Source: Trachythela sp. YZ-2020 (Eukaryota; Cnidaria; Anthozoa; Malacalcyonacea; Clavulariidae). Taken from it: a stretch of 64,000 nt of DNA. Of this stretch, positions 9,901 through 17,728 are shown in pieces (within the stretch, counting starts at the first letter, position 1; each line of letters starts with the position of its first letter). Both the position numbers and the translations under genes were made by a program. The notes under the pieces were generated by a model. It made no database searches and had not been told where the DNA came from. It worked only from the letters and a program-made list of their open reading frames with translations. Location: positions 372,001 through 436,000 of the forward strand of contig JADLSH010000078.1 in NCBI GenBank assembly GCA_016169945.1, written 5' to 3'.

Positions 9901-11142
9901 GTTCTCTTTACCACAGCATAAGGACTAAGACCGTCATCTTCTTCTACCAACGACACCTAGAATAATTATAAACAATTATTGGATGGGGCTGTGCATGATA
10001 TCAATAATTATTCAGACCGAGGTCAATGTTATCTGCCGAAGCGAAAAGTAGTATTAACTAGTATTAAATGAGTTGTGTAGCATTCAGCAGAAACTTGTAT
10101 ATGCCTTTGGAACTTGCTTTCCACTTCAGTGAAAAGTAAATTGTGAAGGTTTTTTAAGATCCTGGACTGGTCTTTCAGCCTGGTGCCAAAATAACGGCCG
10201 ATAGGTCTCCGTCAAAATGATCGGTCAGCTTGATTTAGCTCGGTCAAAATCTGTTTTCGTCCGGTCACTAATACGCATATACTAACAGTGAAACAAATCA
10301 TAAGAATTTGTTCAGAGACATCGCTTTTATTGTTTCACAGTGACGTTCTAAACGCTCAAGACGTTAGCAATCACCGTGTATTCAGGCAAGTGAATAGCAA
10401 ATGTTATCAGTGTTGCCCAAAGAAGGGAAGGAAATTTATCATAAGGATTTAAAATTTAAGCGGAAGGCATGAAAATTTAAAAGTGACCGGTCAAAGGCGA
10501 GGTTTAAAAGTGACCGGTCAACAGGCATTTTTGGTTGGTCATTGACCGTTGACTGGCCGTTATTTTGGGTCCTGTCTTTGCATTTTAGATGGCCAATTGC
10601 ACAATTAAGTCAAGTATTCAGCAAATTATATGTACTAATACGTACAAGCATATGTACTAATTACGTATTCAGTTCTGTTTAGCCCGGAAAAGCAAGACGA
10701 ACTTTTCGAAATTTTTCATCCAGTTCTCCTTGGCCTATGGCCATTAGATCCACAAATTTCAGTATTAAATGTTTGATATTTGTTTAGTGATCTTTCTGGA
10801 AAAACAAACAAGCAAACAACAGAACATAACTGAGAACCTCGTCATATAATTAGCATGCACAACATAACATAAATATTGGCTAACCTCGAACGGAGGAGGT
10901 CTCAGGTAAGGCTCCCGAACTACTGTGAATATCCCGAGTGACCAGTATCGGTGAGTCGTAATGACGTGCGCCAAAGCTTCAGGTTACGGTTCGGTTTACG
11001 GTCGCGAGGTGACGGAGGCACCTCGGGCAATGGATCGTGTTTCTTGCGCAATGTATCGCAATGTCATCAAGTGCTCTGCATATGCCGCTTCGGACTCTCT
11101 TCTTTTCCCAAACACGGTTAAAGAACACCGCAAATGCACCAG
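668..11142 (-). CDS. Host gene, RhoGAP-domain protein (N-terminal and linker exons)
   Basis: Eleven exons on the minus strand join with matching phases: 11142-11022, 10922-10885, 9956-9789, 8684-8328, 6174-5977, 5804-5656, 5063-4951, 3936-3706, 2653-2511, 1814-1785 and 908-668. Together they give 1789 nt (596 codons) without a stop, each with an AG acceptor and GT donor. The last exon encodes a Lys/Glu-rich helix followed by 'KYFGQPLPDICPENSLVPLF' and 'VTKCINFVEDSG', the N-terminal helix region of a RhoGAP domain; the catalytic Arg loop should lie beyond the window. The linker carries Tyr motifs (LYSKV, YATI, YSTV, PYAVV) and a Pro-rich 'PPPVPTRT', suited to SH2 and SH3 binding. A RhoGAP preceded by a long Tyr-rich linker recalls p190-type RhoGAPs, but I see no GTPase or FF domain, so the subfamily is left open. 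The true N-terminus was not found. Confidence 0.72.
1012..1563. repeat. 11-bp minisatellite (TATGGATATAC)n
   Basis: About 50 head-to-tail copies of an 11-base unit. Most read TATGGATATAC. Blocks of TACCATGGATA variants occur near 1299-1355 and 1484-1510, and a few TATGGGTATAC variants near the left side. The unit is not a multiple of three and contains no stop in any plus frame, so all three frames stay open for 180-200 codons; these ORFs are artefacts. It lies in an intron of the RhoGAP gene. Confidence 0.97.
1785..1814 (-). CDS. 30-bp microexon (DTEDDTMSRK)
   Basis: Minus-strand AG acceptor after AT-rich sequence, 30 bases, then a consensus GTAAGTG donor. Phase 0 on both sides, so skipping would keep the frame. 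It encodes DTEDDTMSRK, an acidic patch with a Ser before basic residues. The phase fits both neighbours exactly. Confidence 0.6.
2511..2653 (-). CDS. Exon: basic linker of the RhoGAP gene
   Basis: Acceptor TTTTTTTACATTCAG, donor GTAAGTATC. Enters in phase 1 (completing Asp) and leaves in phase 0. It encodes a basic, Ser/Arg-containing stretch with 'NFNPLTKRYDTREWIAVTNK'. No domain recognised. Confidence 0.7.
2888..3001. repeat. Near-perfect palindrome, AT-rich hairpin
   Basis: Two arms of roughly 50 bases, from 'TAGTAGGTGTTTGTAGATGG' to its complement 'CCATCTACGAACACC', meet at an AT-rich centre around 2940. It is likely a short MITE or foldback and lies in an intron of the RhoGAP gene. Confidence 0.8.
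3706..3936 (-). CDS. Exon: Ser/Lys/Arg-rich linker
   Basis: Acceptor CAATCTTTTCTAG, donor GTGAGTGATC; phase 1 in and phase 1 out. It encodes an acidic patch (DDGQTADDEATID) followed by clustered basic residues (KKLRIPSIRKSRK and RSRDRKRK), which could serve as nuclear-localisation or membrane-lipid-binding sequence. No known fold. Confidence 0.72.
4098..4572. repeat. 22-bp minisatellite (CAAAACTGGCAAACAGCAATGG)n
   Basis: About 21 tandem copies of a 22-base unit with point variants (GGCGAACA for GGCAAACA, one GGTGAACA) and two shortened units near 4140 and 4470. Because 22 is not divisible by three and the unit has no stop in most frames, both strands show long spurious ORFs. It sits in the intron between the exons at 3706-3936 and 4951-5063. 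Confidence 0.97.
4951..5063 (-). CDS. Exon: 'SADEFTIAELMDNAAHAAT' linker
   Basis: Donor GTAAGCTTA. The acceptor giving the correct phase is ATTATTATTAAG followed by GTCAGCGG; the next AG, three bases on, would put a stop in frame. Phase 2 in, phase 1 out. It encodes SADEFTIAELMDNAAHAAT followed by a basic stretch. Confidence 0.65.
5656..5804 (-). CDS. Exon: 'EVPDYASIKDLEEVRKK' linker
   Basis: Acceptor CAATTCCTTTTCCAG, donor GTGGGC. Phase 0 in, phase 2 out, 149 bases. It includes 'PDYASI', another Tyr motif, and a short amphipathic stretch. The splice phase matches both neighbouring exons. Confidence 0.68.
5977..6174 (-). CDS. Exon: 'IRPLSADPFEMRMKDKIQFF' block
   Basis: Acceptor GTTTTTCCCCCCAG, donor GTATGAAAA; 198 bases, phase 0 to phase 0. 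It encodes a well-formed globular-looking segment rich in Phe, Arg and Leu with 'SVMRSFPSDSLRRLHDKK'. No family recognised. Confidence 0.72.
6411..6545 (+). mobile_element. Short fragment, possible Crypton-like 5' end
   Basis: A palindrome (CTAGCAGGATATTAGCTCAT and its complement) is followed at 6456 by ATG and 'MAGRFGQLNEEEIQVLLEK'. That opening resembles the N-terminus of Crypton-derived tyrosine-recombinase-like proteins common in invertebrates. Only about 20 residues survive. Tentative. Confidence 0.3.
6734..6912. mobile_element. MITE with TAAGGTACGTTCACAC ends
   Basis: The left arm 'AAGGTACGTTCACAC..GCGATTTGTCGGGCCGATTT' is matched by its complement at 6871-6910, giving inverted repeats of about 40 bases around an unrelated 80-base core. 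No coding capacity. Intronic in the RhoGAP gene. Confidence 0.8.
7182..7522. repeat. Direct repeats flanking a tRNA-like unit
   Basis: A 66-base block beginning CCATCTACAAAAC and containing AATCGAGTGAGATGCCAAC occurs at about 7182-7247 and 7457-7522 in direct orientation with few differences. The 210 bases between hold the tRNA-like sequence. This could be a tandem duplication or a SINE array with shared tails. Confidence 0.75.
7315..7388 (+). repeat. tRNA-like SINE head
   Basis: Contains a tRNA-type A box (TAGCTCAGTTGGTTAGAGC) and a B-box-like GTTTCGATTCC 35 bases on, with a possible anticodon stem around CTGCACCGGAATCGCAG. The stem has a mismatch, position 33 is C rather than T, and there is no convincing acceptor stem. 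It is therefore read as a tRNA-derived SINE head, not a functional tRNA gene. Confidence 0.5.
7719..8305. mobile_element. MITE with CCAGTGAACTC ends and TATAAT duplication
   Basis: Ends CCAGTGAACTC / GAGTTCACTGG, with further inverted matches (CTGGAACGATAAC; AGTGAAGCC). Both ends are flanked by TATAAT (7713-7718 and 8306-8311), a likely target-site duplication. Non-coding; intronic in the RhoGAP gene. Confidence 0.75.
8328..8684 (-). CDS. Exon: tyrosine-motif linker
   Basis: Acceptor CATTGTAATTTCAG, donor GTGAGTAC; 357 bases, phase 0 to 0. It encodes an acidic, disordered stretch with LYSKV, PLYLDN, RYATIRS and GYSTVEE and the Pro-rich PDTPPPVPTRT. These have the form of SH2/phosphotyrosine and SH3 docking sites, which suggests control by tyrosine kinases; this is inference. 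Confidence 0.75.
9475..9690. mobile_element. Truncated copy of the 'GACCGGTCA' MITE
   Basis: Shares GACCGGTCATTTTTAAAAT-, TAATACGCACACACTAA- and GGCCGGTCATTG-type blocks with the fuller copy at about 10186-10577, in the same order. The ends are not clean. Non-coding. Confidence 0.55.
9789..9956 (-). CDS. Exon: 'EEDDGLSPYAVVKRTSYP' linker
   Basis: Acceptor AATTATTCTAG, donor GTTTGTTA; 168 bases, phase 0 to 0. It encodes LSPYAVVKRTSYP and INPYASSTP, continuing the Tyr/Ser/Pro-rich linker. Splice phases fit both neighbours. Confidence 0.7.
10180..10580. mobile_element. MITE with CCAAAATAACGGCC inverted ends
   Basis: Left GTGCCAAAATAACGGCCGAT faces right GGCCGTTATTTTGGGTCCTG as an inverted repeat. 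The core repeats GACCGGTCA several times. It is non-coding. The flanking duplication is not clear. Confidence 0.6.
10885..10922 (-). CDS. 38-bp exon 'VREPYLRPPPFE'
   Basis: Acceptor GGATATTCACAG, donor GTTAGCC. Phase 1 in, phase 0 out. The intron to the previous exon is only 99 bases. Without this splice the reading frame across 10.9-11.1 kb meets stops, which supports the model. Confidence 0.55.
11022..11142 (-). CDS. Most upstream exon found of the RhoGAP gene
   Basis: Acceptor CTTTTCATTTCTACAG, a strong polypyrimidine tract, and donor GTGCCT. It encodes 40 residues including FGKRRESEAAYAEHLMTLRY. It enters in phase 0, so at least one more upstream exon is missing; I could not find it in the repeat-filled stretch to the right. 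Confidence 0.6.
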
Positions 11143-11546
11143 CTGTAGAAATGAAAAGAACATTGTAAAATAGCCAAGAAAACACGAACCTCTCCAATAA
11201 TACGGACGCCGAAAGGACAAAGCTAAGCATGGTGCAAAAAGCGGACCATTGGTCCTACGAAATTTTTAGGTTATCAGAAAAAAATAGAAAATATAGAAAT
11301 TTAAACAGCCAAAATAATTAATTATAAAGTTTAACAGATAGAAAGTATACTCTTTGGCACGTAAGATTGATCTAAATTGAAGATTTGTAAATTAGCCGAT
11401 TTTTATTAAGCATATATGAGCCATTAGTCAGAATATTCGCGTCATTCCTTCTGCAATTAATGGAGGTAAACAGATTGCACTCATCGCCGTGATTAAAATT
11501 CTGTAAAATCTTCAACAGGCCGGCTGTGCACCTATATGTTTGGTTA

Positions 11547-12722
11547 GTTAAACATCGATAGTTTGTATGTCATTATAACAAGTATTCATAACGAAATTGT
11601 CAAGTCGATCGGCGCAATAAATTTCAAGTCGATAAGTATTCTCGCGAGTTTAAAAAGGTTTGAATAATTCGTACGTTGACGTTAGCATTATCAGCCTGAA
11701 ACTCCTGAAATTTCATCGGCGCTGAAACACGACCTGAAATATATGTGAAAGATGCGTTCGCGAAAAAACAACATAGAGACGGCTTCAGAAAGTAGGTCAT
11801 AGACTTTTTGCCGGACCTAAATCTACACATATCGCTTTGCAGAATAAAAGATTTTAGGCTCATATCACAGCACAAATGTCAGTCCTTGAAACTCTCGAAA
11901 TTTGGTACGGCGCAAGAAATTGCCGACCTGAAATATATGTGAAAGATGTTAGTTCGCGGGAAAAAAATGCGAGACGTATTTAAAAGTAGGTCGAGAAAAT
12001 TTTGCCGACCCAAATTCACATTATTATCGCTTGTCGCATTTGCGGCCTAAGTAACACTGCCGAACGCTTTAGTCTGAGTTTCAAGGATCGAATTATATTG
12101 AAATCTGGTCATGACCTTCGTGGGTCGGCAAGAAATTGCCGACCTGAAATATATGTGAGATGTCTGCGGAAAAAATGCCAGACGTATTTGAAAGTAGGTC
12201 GGTGAGAAATTCTTTGCTGAACCCTAAAGCCTGGCTACATATCGCTTTGTGTTGAGATAGGGTCGGTGCATTGCCGAACGCCGACTGAGCTAAGGATTGA
12301 ATATAGTTTTAACGTTGAATTATACAGTCAAACACAAAACTACGTTTTCTTCAAACATAACGCGAAAAATTTAGGTTAGCTTTTAAAAGAAATCTATAGT
12401 ATCATAGTAAATATAATATAGAATTTTGTTATAAAACACATCATTTCTTGAGCATTTGTGTTTTGGTCGCCATGTTGGATGGCAGTTAAGGAAAGACGTG
12501 TTTTATTAGACATGTTTATATTCTGTTTACTATGATATTGCTTTTAAAAGTAAAATTGAGTTTTTCGCGTTCGGATTAGAAAAAACGTAGCTTTGAACGG
12601 CATTTGAAAATAATGCTGACGAATTATTCAAACCTTTTTAACTCGCGAGGGAATAATTGTATCGACTTGAAATTTGTTATGAATACTTTGTTATAATGAC
12701 ATACAAAACATGTTTAATGAGC
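11547..12722. mobile_element. 1.2-kb TIR element with internal subrepeats
   Basis: The left end (TTTGTATGTCATTATAACAA and about 90 further bases including CTCGCGAGTTTAAAAAGG) is matched in reverse complement at 12625-12722. Between the ends, a block containing GACCTGAAATATATGTGA, then 'GACGTATT..AAAGTAGGTCG' and 'CATATCGCTTTG', is repeated about three times with a spacing of 200-250 bases (near 11730, 11930 and 12140). No transposase is visible; non-autonomous. Confidence 0.75.
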
Positions 12723-12725
12723 TTT

Positions 12726-13055
12726 AGCTTTTTATAGGTTTACGTTAAAGATTTTAGAATTTGGTCACGTGATGGTGCAACACCCTATTGGTGACAACTG
12801 GAAAAAGTTCACCAAATCACATCGCTCAGCAGGTGACACTGTGTTCCTTTGATGCTAGTCGTCTATGCACGTAGGCTAGCAGATCAGTACAGCTCACACA
12901 CATATTGGGCCTTGGTATTGAAATTGTGGCGAGGTAGTTTGAAATCTTGGCACATAGTTTACTTGCCAAGTTAGTCCCATCAGTACAAGCAAAAAGTCTT
13001 AAGGCGACATTACTATGAAATGCTCAACACTGCACTGAGTTAACTGCCCGTCGTG
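12726..13055. other. No feature seen
   Basis: AT-rich sequence with no ORF, inverted repeat or tandem repeat that I can support. Confidence 0.5.
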
Positions 13056-13745
13056 GCTTCAATAGAACTCTGTATAGGAATGGTAGGTATAGACGAAGCT
13101 AAATACACTCAGTAATGAGAGATATGAAATAAGAATATTATTATGGCCTGAGATTATGGTTAGGGGTAGGGTTTACGACTAGATTAAGGCCAGGGTTAGG
13201 TTTTGGATTAAGATTAGGATTGGGGTTGGCTGATTTAGGTTCTATTAGAACTTGTATAGGAATTGTAGGTATAGATGATGCAAATACACTAGTATAATGA
13301 GAGATAGGAAATAAGAATATTAGTTATACGAGATTGATGGTTAGGGGGTAGGTTCTACGATTAGATTAAGTGGTTAGGCTTTAGATTTAAGATTAGGTTG
13401 CCTGATTAGGCTTCTGTATTAGGAACTTGTATAGAAATTGTAGGTATAGACGATGCAAAATACACTAAAGGTCATGAGAGATAGGAAATAAGAATATTAA
13501 GTTAGAATGAGATTATACAGGAATAGGTAGGAGTTACGATTAGATTAAGGGTTAGGTTTCATTAACATTCCCACAAGATTAGGGTTATGATTAGGGTTCT
13601 TATTATAATTTGTCAAACTTCCAGGCAATCTGTAGGTATAGAAGACGCATATGCACTAGCGCAACAAGTCATGCAGAGATATAAAATAGTAAATATGAAT
13701 TATATATGATTGTGGTTAGGCAATAACAGGGTTACGCATTTAGAT
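13056..13745. repeat. ~180-bp tandem array with TTAGGG-like cores
   Basis: Four degenerating units, each beginning near 'GAACTTGTATAGGAATTGTA' and running through GGTATAGACGATGCAAATAC, ATGAGAGATAGGAAATAAG and several GGTTAGGG/GATTAGGG words. Units start near 13068, 13248, 13430 and 13612. The fourth is the most diverged and abuts the SINE. Confidence 0.85.
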
Positions 13746-13750
13746 TATGG

Positions 13751-14092
13751 GCTCGTCGGTGGCGCAGTCGCTCAGCAGCAACAGCCTTTCACCTCCTGAG
13801 TCTGGAGTTCGATTCTCGTTGAGGACACACTCCATCACACCCATGTGAAAAGAGTAAGTCAGCGCGCCTCTGCCGAAAGTCGTGGGTTTTCTCCGGGCAC
13901 CCAAACGCCCCTCCCACAGGAAAGTTGACTGGGTGGGTTAGACATACAGATTAGGAAAGTAATATCACAATTGGTAAAATAAATTAATGTAGGCTAAGTA
14001 CATAATATAGGTCAGCTAGGATACTTGATGTAATTGGTCACTGAAAAAGCCCCATTGGGAGTGAGCTGAATAATGTATGTATGTGTGGGTTA
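13751..14092 (+). repeat. tRNA-derived SINE
   Basis: A-box-like GTGGCGCAGTCGCTCAGCA and B-box GGAGTTCGATTCTC about 40 bases on form the tRNA-like head. The body has GTCGTGGGTTTTCTCCGGGC followed by a CCTCCCACAGG-type block, a conserved central sequence seen in several invertebrate SINEs. The tail ends in an (ATGT)n-like stretch near 14080. Confidence 0.75.
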
Positions 14093-14901
14093 GGGGTTAG
14101 TCCGGATTAAGATTATTGCTGTGATTTGGGTGAGGATTGGGTTAGTGAATTATTTCACAAACCTTAATGTTGAGAGCGACGCAGATCGTACAGCGGAGTA
14201 GACAAGAATATAGCCATGGAATTTTTGATAGTTTAAACTGTATGCACCTAGAAAAGTGAAGAGAATAAAATGCTATAAGGTTTTAATTCCAGCAATTTGT
14301 CTTCCTTTGTTTCTAAAGTATTGAATGACCAAAGGGCTGCTTATTATTAAAAGTCTTAACTACATTTTAACTAGTCGTTTTGTAGTTAAACAGGTAGTTA
14401 GCCTGTGTAAAATTCATGATTCTGATTGGTTTACTTTCGCACCAACTATAGTTAACTTTAACTACCTTTTATACAACCAGTCCCACGTTGAAATGCGTGC
14501 AATCGAGCGCGACCATTGAACATTCTAGCCTTGCTTATTCGACTTCGAACTTGACTCCTGTGTAAATTATTAGTTTGCGTTGGGTATGTCTTAAATGTAT
14601 GTATACATGCGCATGCGTACGGTCTGCATTGTACAGTTATGTAGAAAATGTACGCACAGAAAAAACAGCAAATATGGCCTGCATTTCACTCCACTGATAC
14701 TATCATTCTCTTGTTGGGCCTTCTGGGCAGATTTAGCAAGAATAATATCGGCAAAGTAACACGAGATTTATGCACACATTTTTTCGCGAATACCTTAGCC
14801 ATTCACCTAACGTCGCTGTGTTTAAATTGCGTTGCAGGTTGAGCAAAATTGCTTCATGTGTACATCTTCGGGTACAATCCAAAAATTGATAGTGCATTCG
14901 C

Positions 14902-15140
14902 TATGCATAAATGAAGCCAATGGCGGCCATATTGGTGTGACCATCACAAATCTACTGTGGTGTTGGGGACGTGTTTAAAGAGTTATATATGTTTCACTCT
15001 CATTGGTGGAAAGGCGAAAAAATATTGTCCAAATAAGAATTGATCATCAGTGGCCTTCTCTTTCTTCCTAAATTTGGTGTTCAGTGGGTGAATAACTAAT
15101 GAGGTCACACCAATATGGCCGCCATAAGCCTCATTATGCG
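14902..15140. mobile_element. MITE with GGCGGCCATATTGGTGTGAC ends
   Basis: TGAAGCCAATGGCGGCCATA at 14911 faces TATGGCCGCCATAAGCCTCA near 15112, and the inverted match continues into the flanking ATGCATAAATGA / TCATTATGCGAT. Non-coding, about 240 bases. Confidence 0.75.
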
Positions 15141-15436
15141 ATGTTTAAAACGTTCTAAAACTCATTAGAAGAGATGTTGAAGTTATATTTCTCAAGTTAC
15201 ATAGGAAAATATATTTGCTTCCATAGTATAACAAATTTAAACAGCTAGTGATTTGTCTAGTCACGGAATTTGACAAATTTATAAATCTGATCTCATTAAA
15301 AACATTCAGGCTTCAAAATTGGCTCGTTGAATTCAATATAGGATGCTCTATCCACTTGTAGATTTCTAGATCAGTGGCCTCACTTCACTGAAGCCATCAT
15401 TTCTTACAAACTTGGTAGATAATTTCAAGGACTTAC

Positions 15437-15619
15437 GATGATAGTGGATGTGAAAGAGGATCATAACAGAAGCCTCTTCTCAGAGCACAACAAAAGTCTC
15501 CAGCATAACACTGTCGTTTTCTAGCCTGGACATTTAGAAACATGATTGGTTCGTGAACAGAGGACCCAGAATTAGCTGACTGGGAAAGGATCGCCACAGT
15601 TTGCAATAACAGTAAGATC
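15437..15619 (-). CDS. Possible exon with signal-peptide-like start
   Basis: A strong acceptor (GTATTTTGTTTCCCTTCAG) and GTAAGTCC donor bound 183 bases open in one phase only. The reading begins with the hydrophobic 'ILLLLQTVAILSQSANS', then a Cys-rich segment (RQCYAGDFCCALRRGFC). It ends in phase 2, which does not match the phase-0 entry of the exon at 11022-11142, so it is either another gene or intervening exons are missing. No homology recognised. Confidence 0.35.
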
Positions 15620-16371
15620 CTGAAGGGAAACAAAATACGAATTGGAAGTCGTTGCCGTATTTTTGAGAATAGCCCCCAGAAAAGTCTGCCCCACACCCTG
15701 ACTCGTTACATACTGAAAATGCTATGAAATCAATCATAGGCGGGCTTTCTTACGGGGGGTGTTTGCCTGGAGTATTTGAGCTAATTACCACCTTTGCGTA
15801 AAACTTCAAACTGCAATAGTAGGAAACAGTACCTTAGGAGAAAGCACATTTTATTTTGGCTGCTATTTCCAATCACCTGACTTAGCTGAACATATTTAAT
15901 GGAAGTAGTTTCGAGTGCGCACATCTATCCCTAAATTAACTATCAAATTCCCAGCATATGTACCTCTCAAATCAGGTCGGGTTCTCTTCATATCCTCAGA
16001 AGTACATCGTGATCTCGTCTGATTCTTTAATTCTCCAAGATATTCTTGATAGCTTGTATCTACTCTGTGGTGATCAGTGATCAAATAGATCTCAGATAGA
16101 AATGACTTGATGTGGATACTGGTCAATAAACACTTGCAGCCATACCCCTAAACAACACAACGTAGAAATCATTGGCCTGATATATAGATCGTTTTCACGT
16201 GACGTCACAAAATTCAAAAATTAAAACTACAAAGTTGGCTGTTATATATGTTCCGTTTCCCCCCAATCCCTTGAAAGAATACATACGCATGCAAAGACGA
16301 CAGGAAGGCTTTTTAGTATCACAAGAGAAGCTTATGATAAATATGTATTAACTATAGATGAGTATAATTTG

Positions 16372-17728
16372 GGGTTGGTTGTCTAAAAGCTGGTTAGCAA
16401 CTTAAGCATTAGCGCTAACCCAGGGTTAAAAATCCTTAACCCTGGGTTAGCTAATCCTGGGTTAATTTGACGTTGCTCAAAGGTCGGTTAGCGGTGCGAT
16501 TAGTTAACCCTGCGTTAAGACATTTAACCCAAGAATAAATCTATGTTAAAATATATATCTAATATAAGAACTTTTTGATTGGCTGAAAAGCGTACGTCAA
16601 AACATGAAGCAACTGAAATTGAACTATTCAGACATGAATTTGAGCATTTTAGAAAGTTCCGAGATAAAATACTTTGATCAAAACCGTTTATATAGACCAA
16701 ACAAATGAGAAATAGAACATCTAAAATTAAATTTGCTCATTATAAGCCATAAATTTTGGAATTATGGCAGCCAATCAAATGAAATTCTATTTTTTTTGAA
16801 GTTGAAAAACAATTGTCAACGCATGCGTATTGCAGAAGATCTTAACAAAACATGAAAATAGAAAAAAGAAGCCAAAGCAAAGTTGTTTTACAGCTTTCAA
16901 AAACAATGTTCGTTAGTAATACACTGAGTCTGCAGGCATTAGATGTGCAAAAACTTGTGATGTTCAAGAAAAGCAAATGGGAACTTGTAAATTAAAACTG
17001 CTGGCAAACGAATTGTTTGGCAAAAGAAAAAGGATTCTGAGTAAATATATTTTTCGAACAAACCCGAAGGCGTACAAACAGCAAGTTGTTTTTGGTGGCA
17101 ATATTGAAAGATGGCATTTCAAAGCTTTCGTGAGGTAATTCGTTTTACTTCATTGTACAATATCATGTTTACGGCTTTATGCCAAACAGAAAACTATATT
17201 TGAAAACCATTTTAATAGCTATAGGCGTAGTACTTCTATTGTAAAATTGGCCGAAGACCGACGTAGTCTACAGTATTATTACCTATGATGTCCATGCTTA
17301 TAGACTTATGACAATCTAAATTGTTGTGTCTTTAATGCTCGTAAAATTTAACGCCAGCATGTATAGGTAAAGCAACTCAATGGGCTCGTACAGGACGAAT
17401 AAGAATCTCAATAATATTCAAAGACTTAGAATTTACTGTTTGAGGTTGGTTTTCATCCATAAAATCTTTGTACACTCTTTGTTTCACCGAGATTTTTGTG
17501 TGTTTACGTGTTCTCCACTCCTTTCGACGTCCATTTTTACGAGTTAATCGGCCGATTAGCAAGTTAACCCACCTAGCGAGGTGGGTTAAATTTAACCAAC
17601 TGTTTAACCATGGGTTACGGTTAATCTAGCTTTGAACAACGCAAACAAACCTAAGGTTAAAATTTAACCCTAGGTTATGCAAATTTAACCCTGGGTTAGC
17701 GTTAACCGGCTTTTGAACAACCGGCCCC
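16372..17728. mobile_element. 1.36-kb TIR element, AACCCTGGGTTA-rich ends
   Basis: The left end GGGGTTGGTTGTCTAAAAGC is matched by the complement of the right end GGCTTTTGAACAACCGGCCCC (17706-17726). Both subterminal regions carry clusters of CTAACCCAGGGTTAA and its complement, in about six to eight copies. The core has no transposase-sized ORF. The right end abuts the start of the 2.4-kb duplicated segment. Confidence 0.75.

Noticed and set aside
15896..16126. Minus-strand ORF with 'YQEYLGELKNQTRSRC' as a further RhoGAP-gene exon
   Set aside because: A GT donor exists (GTACAT) but the acceptor side is weak and the phase does not match known exons.
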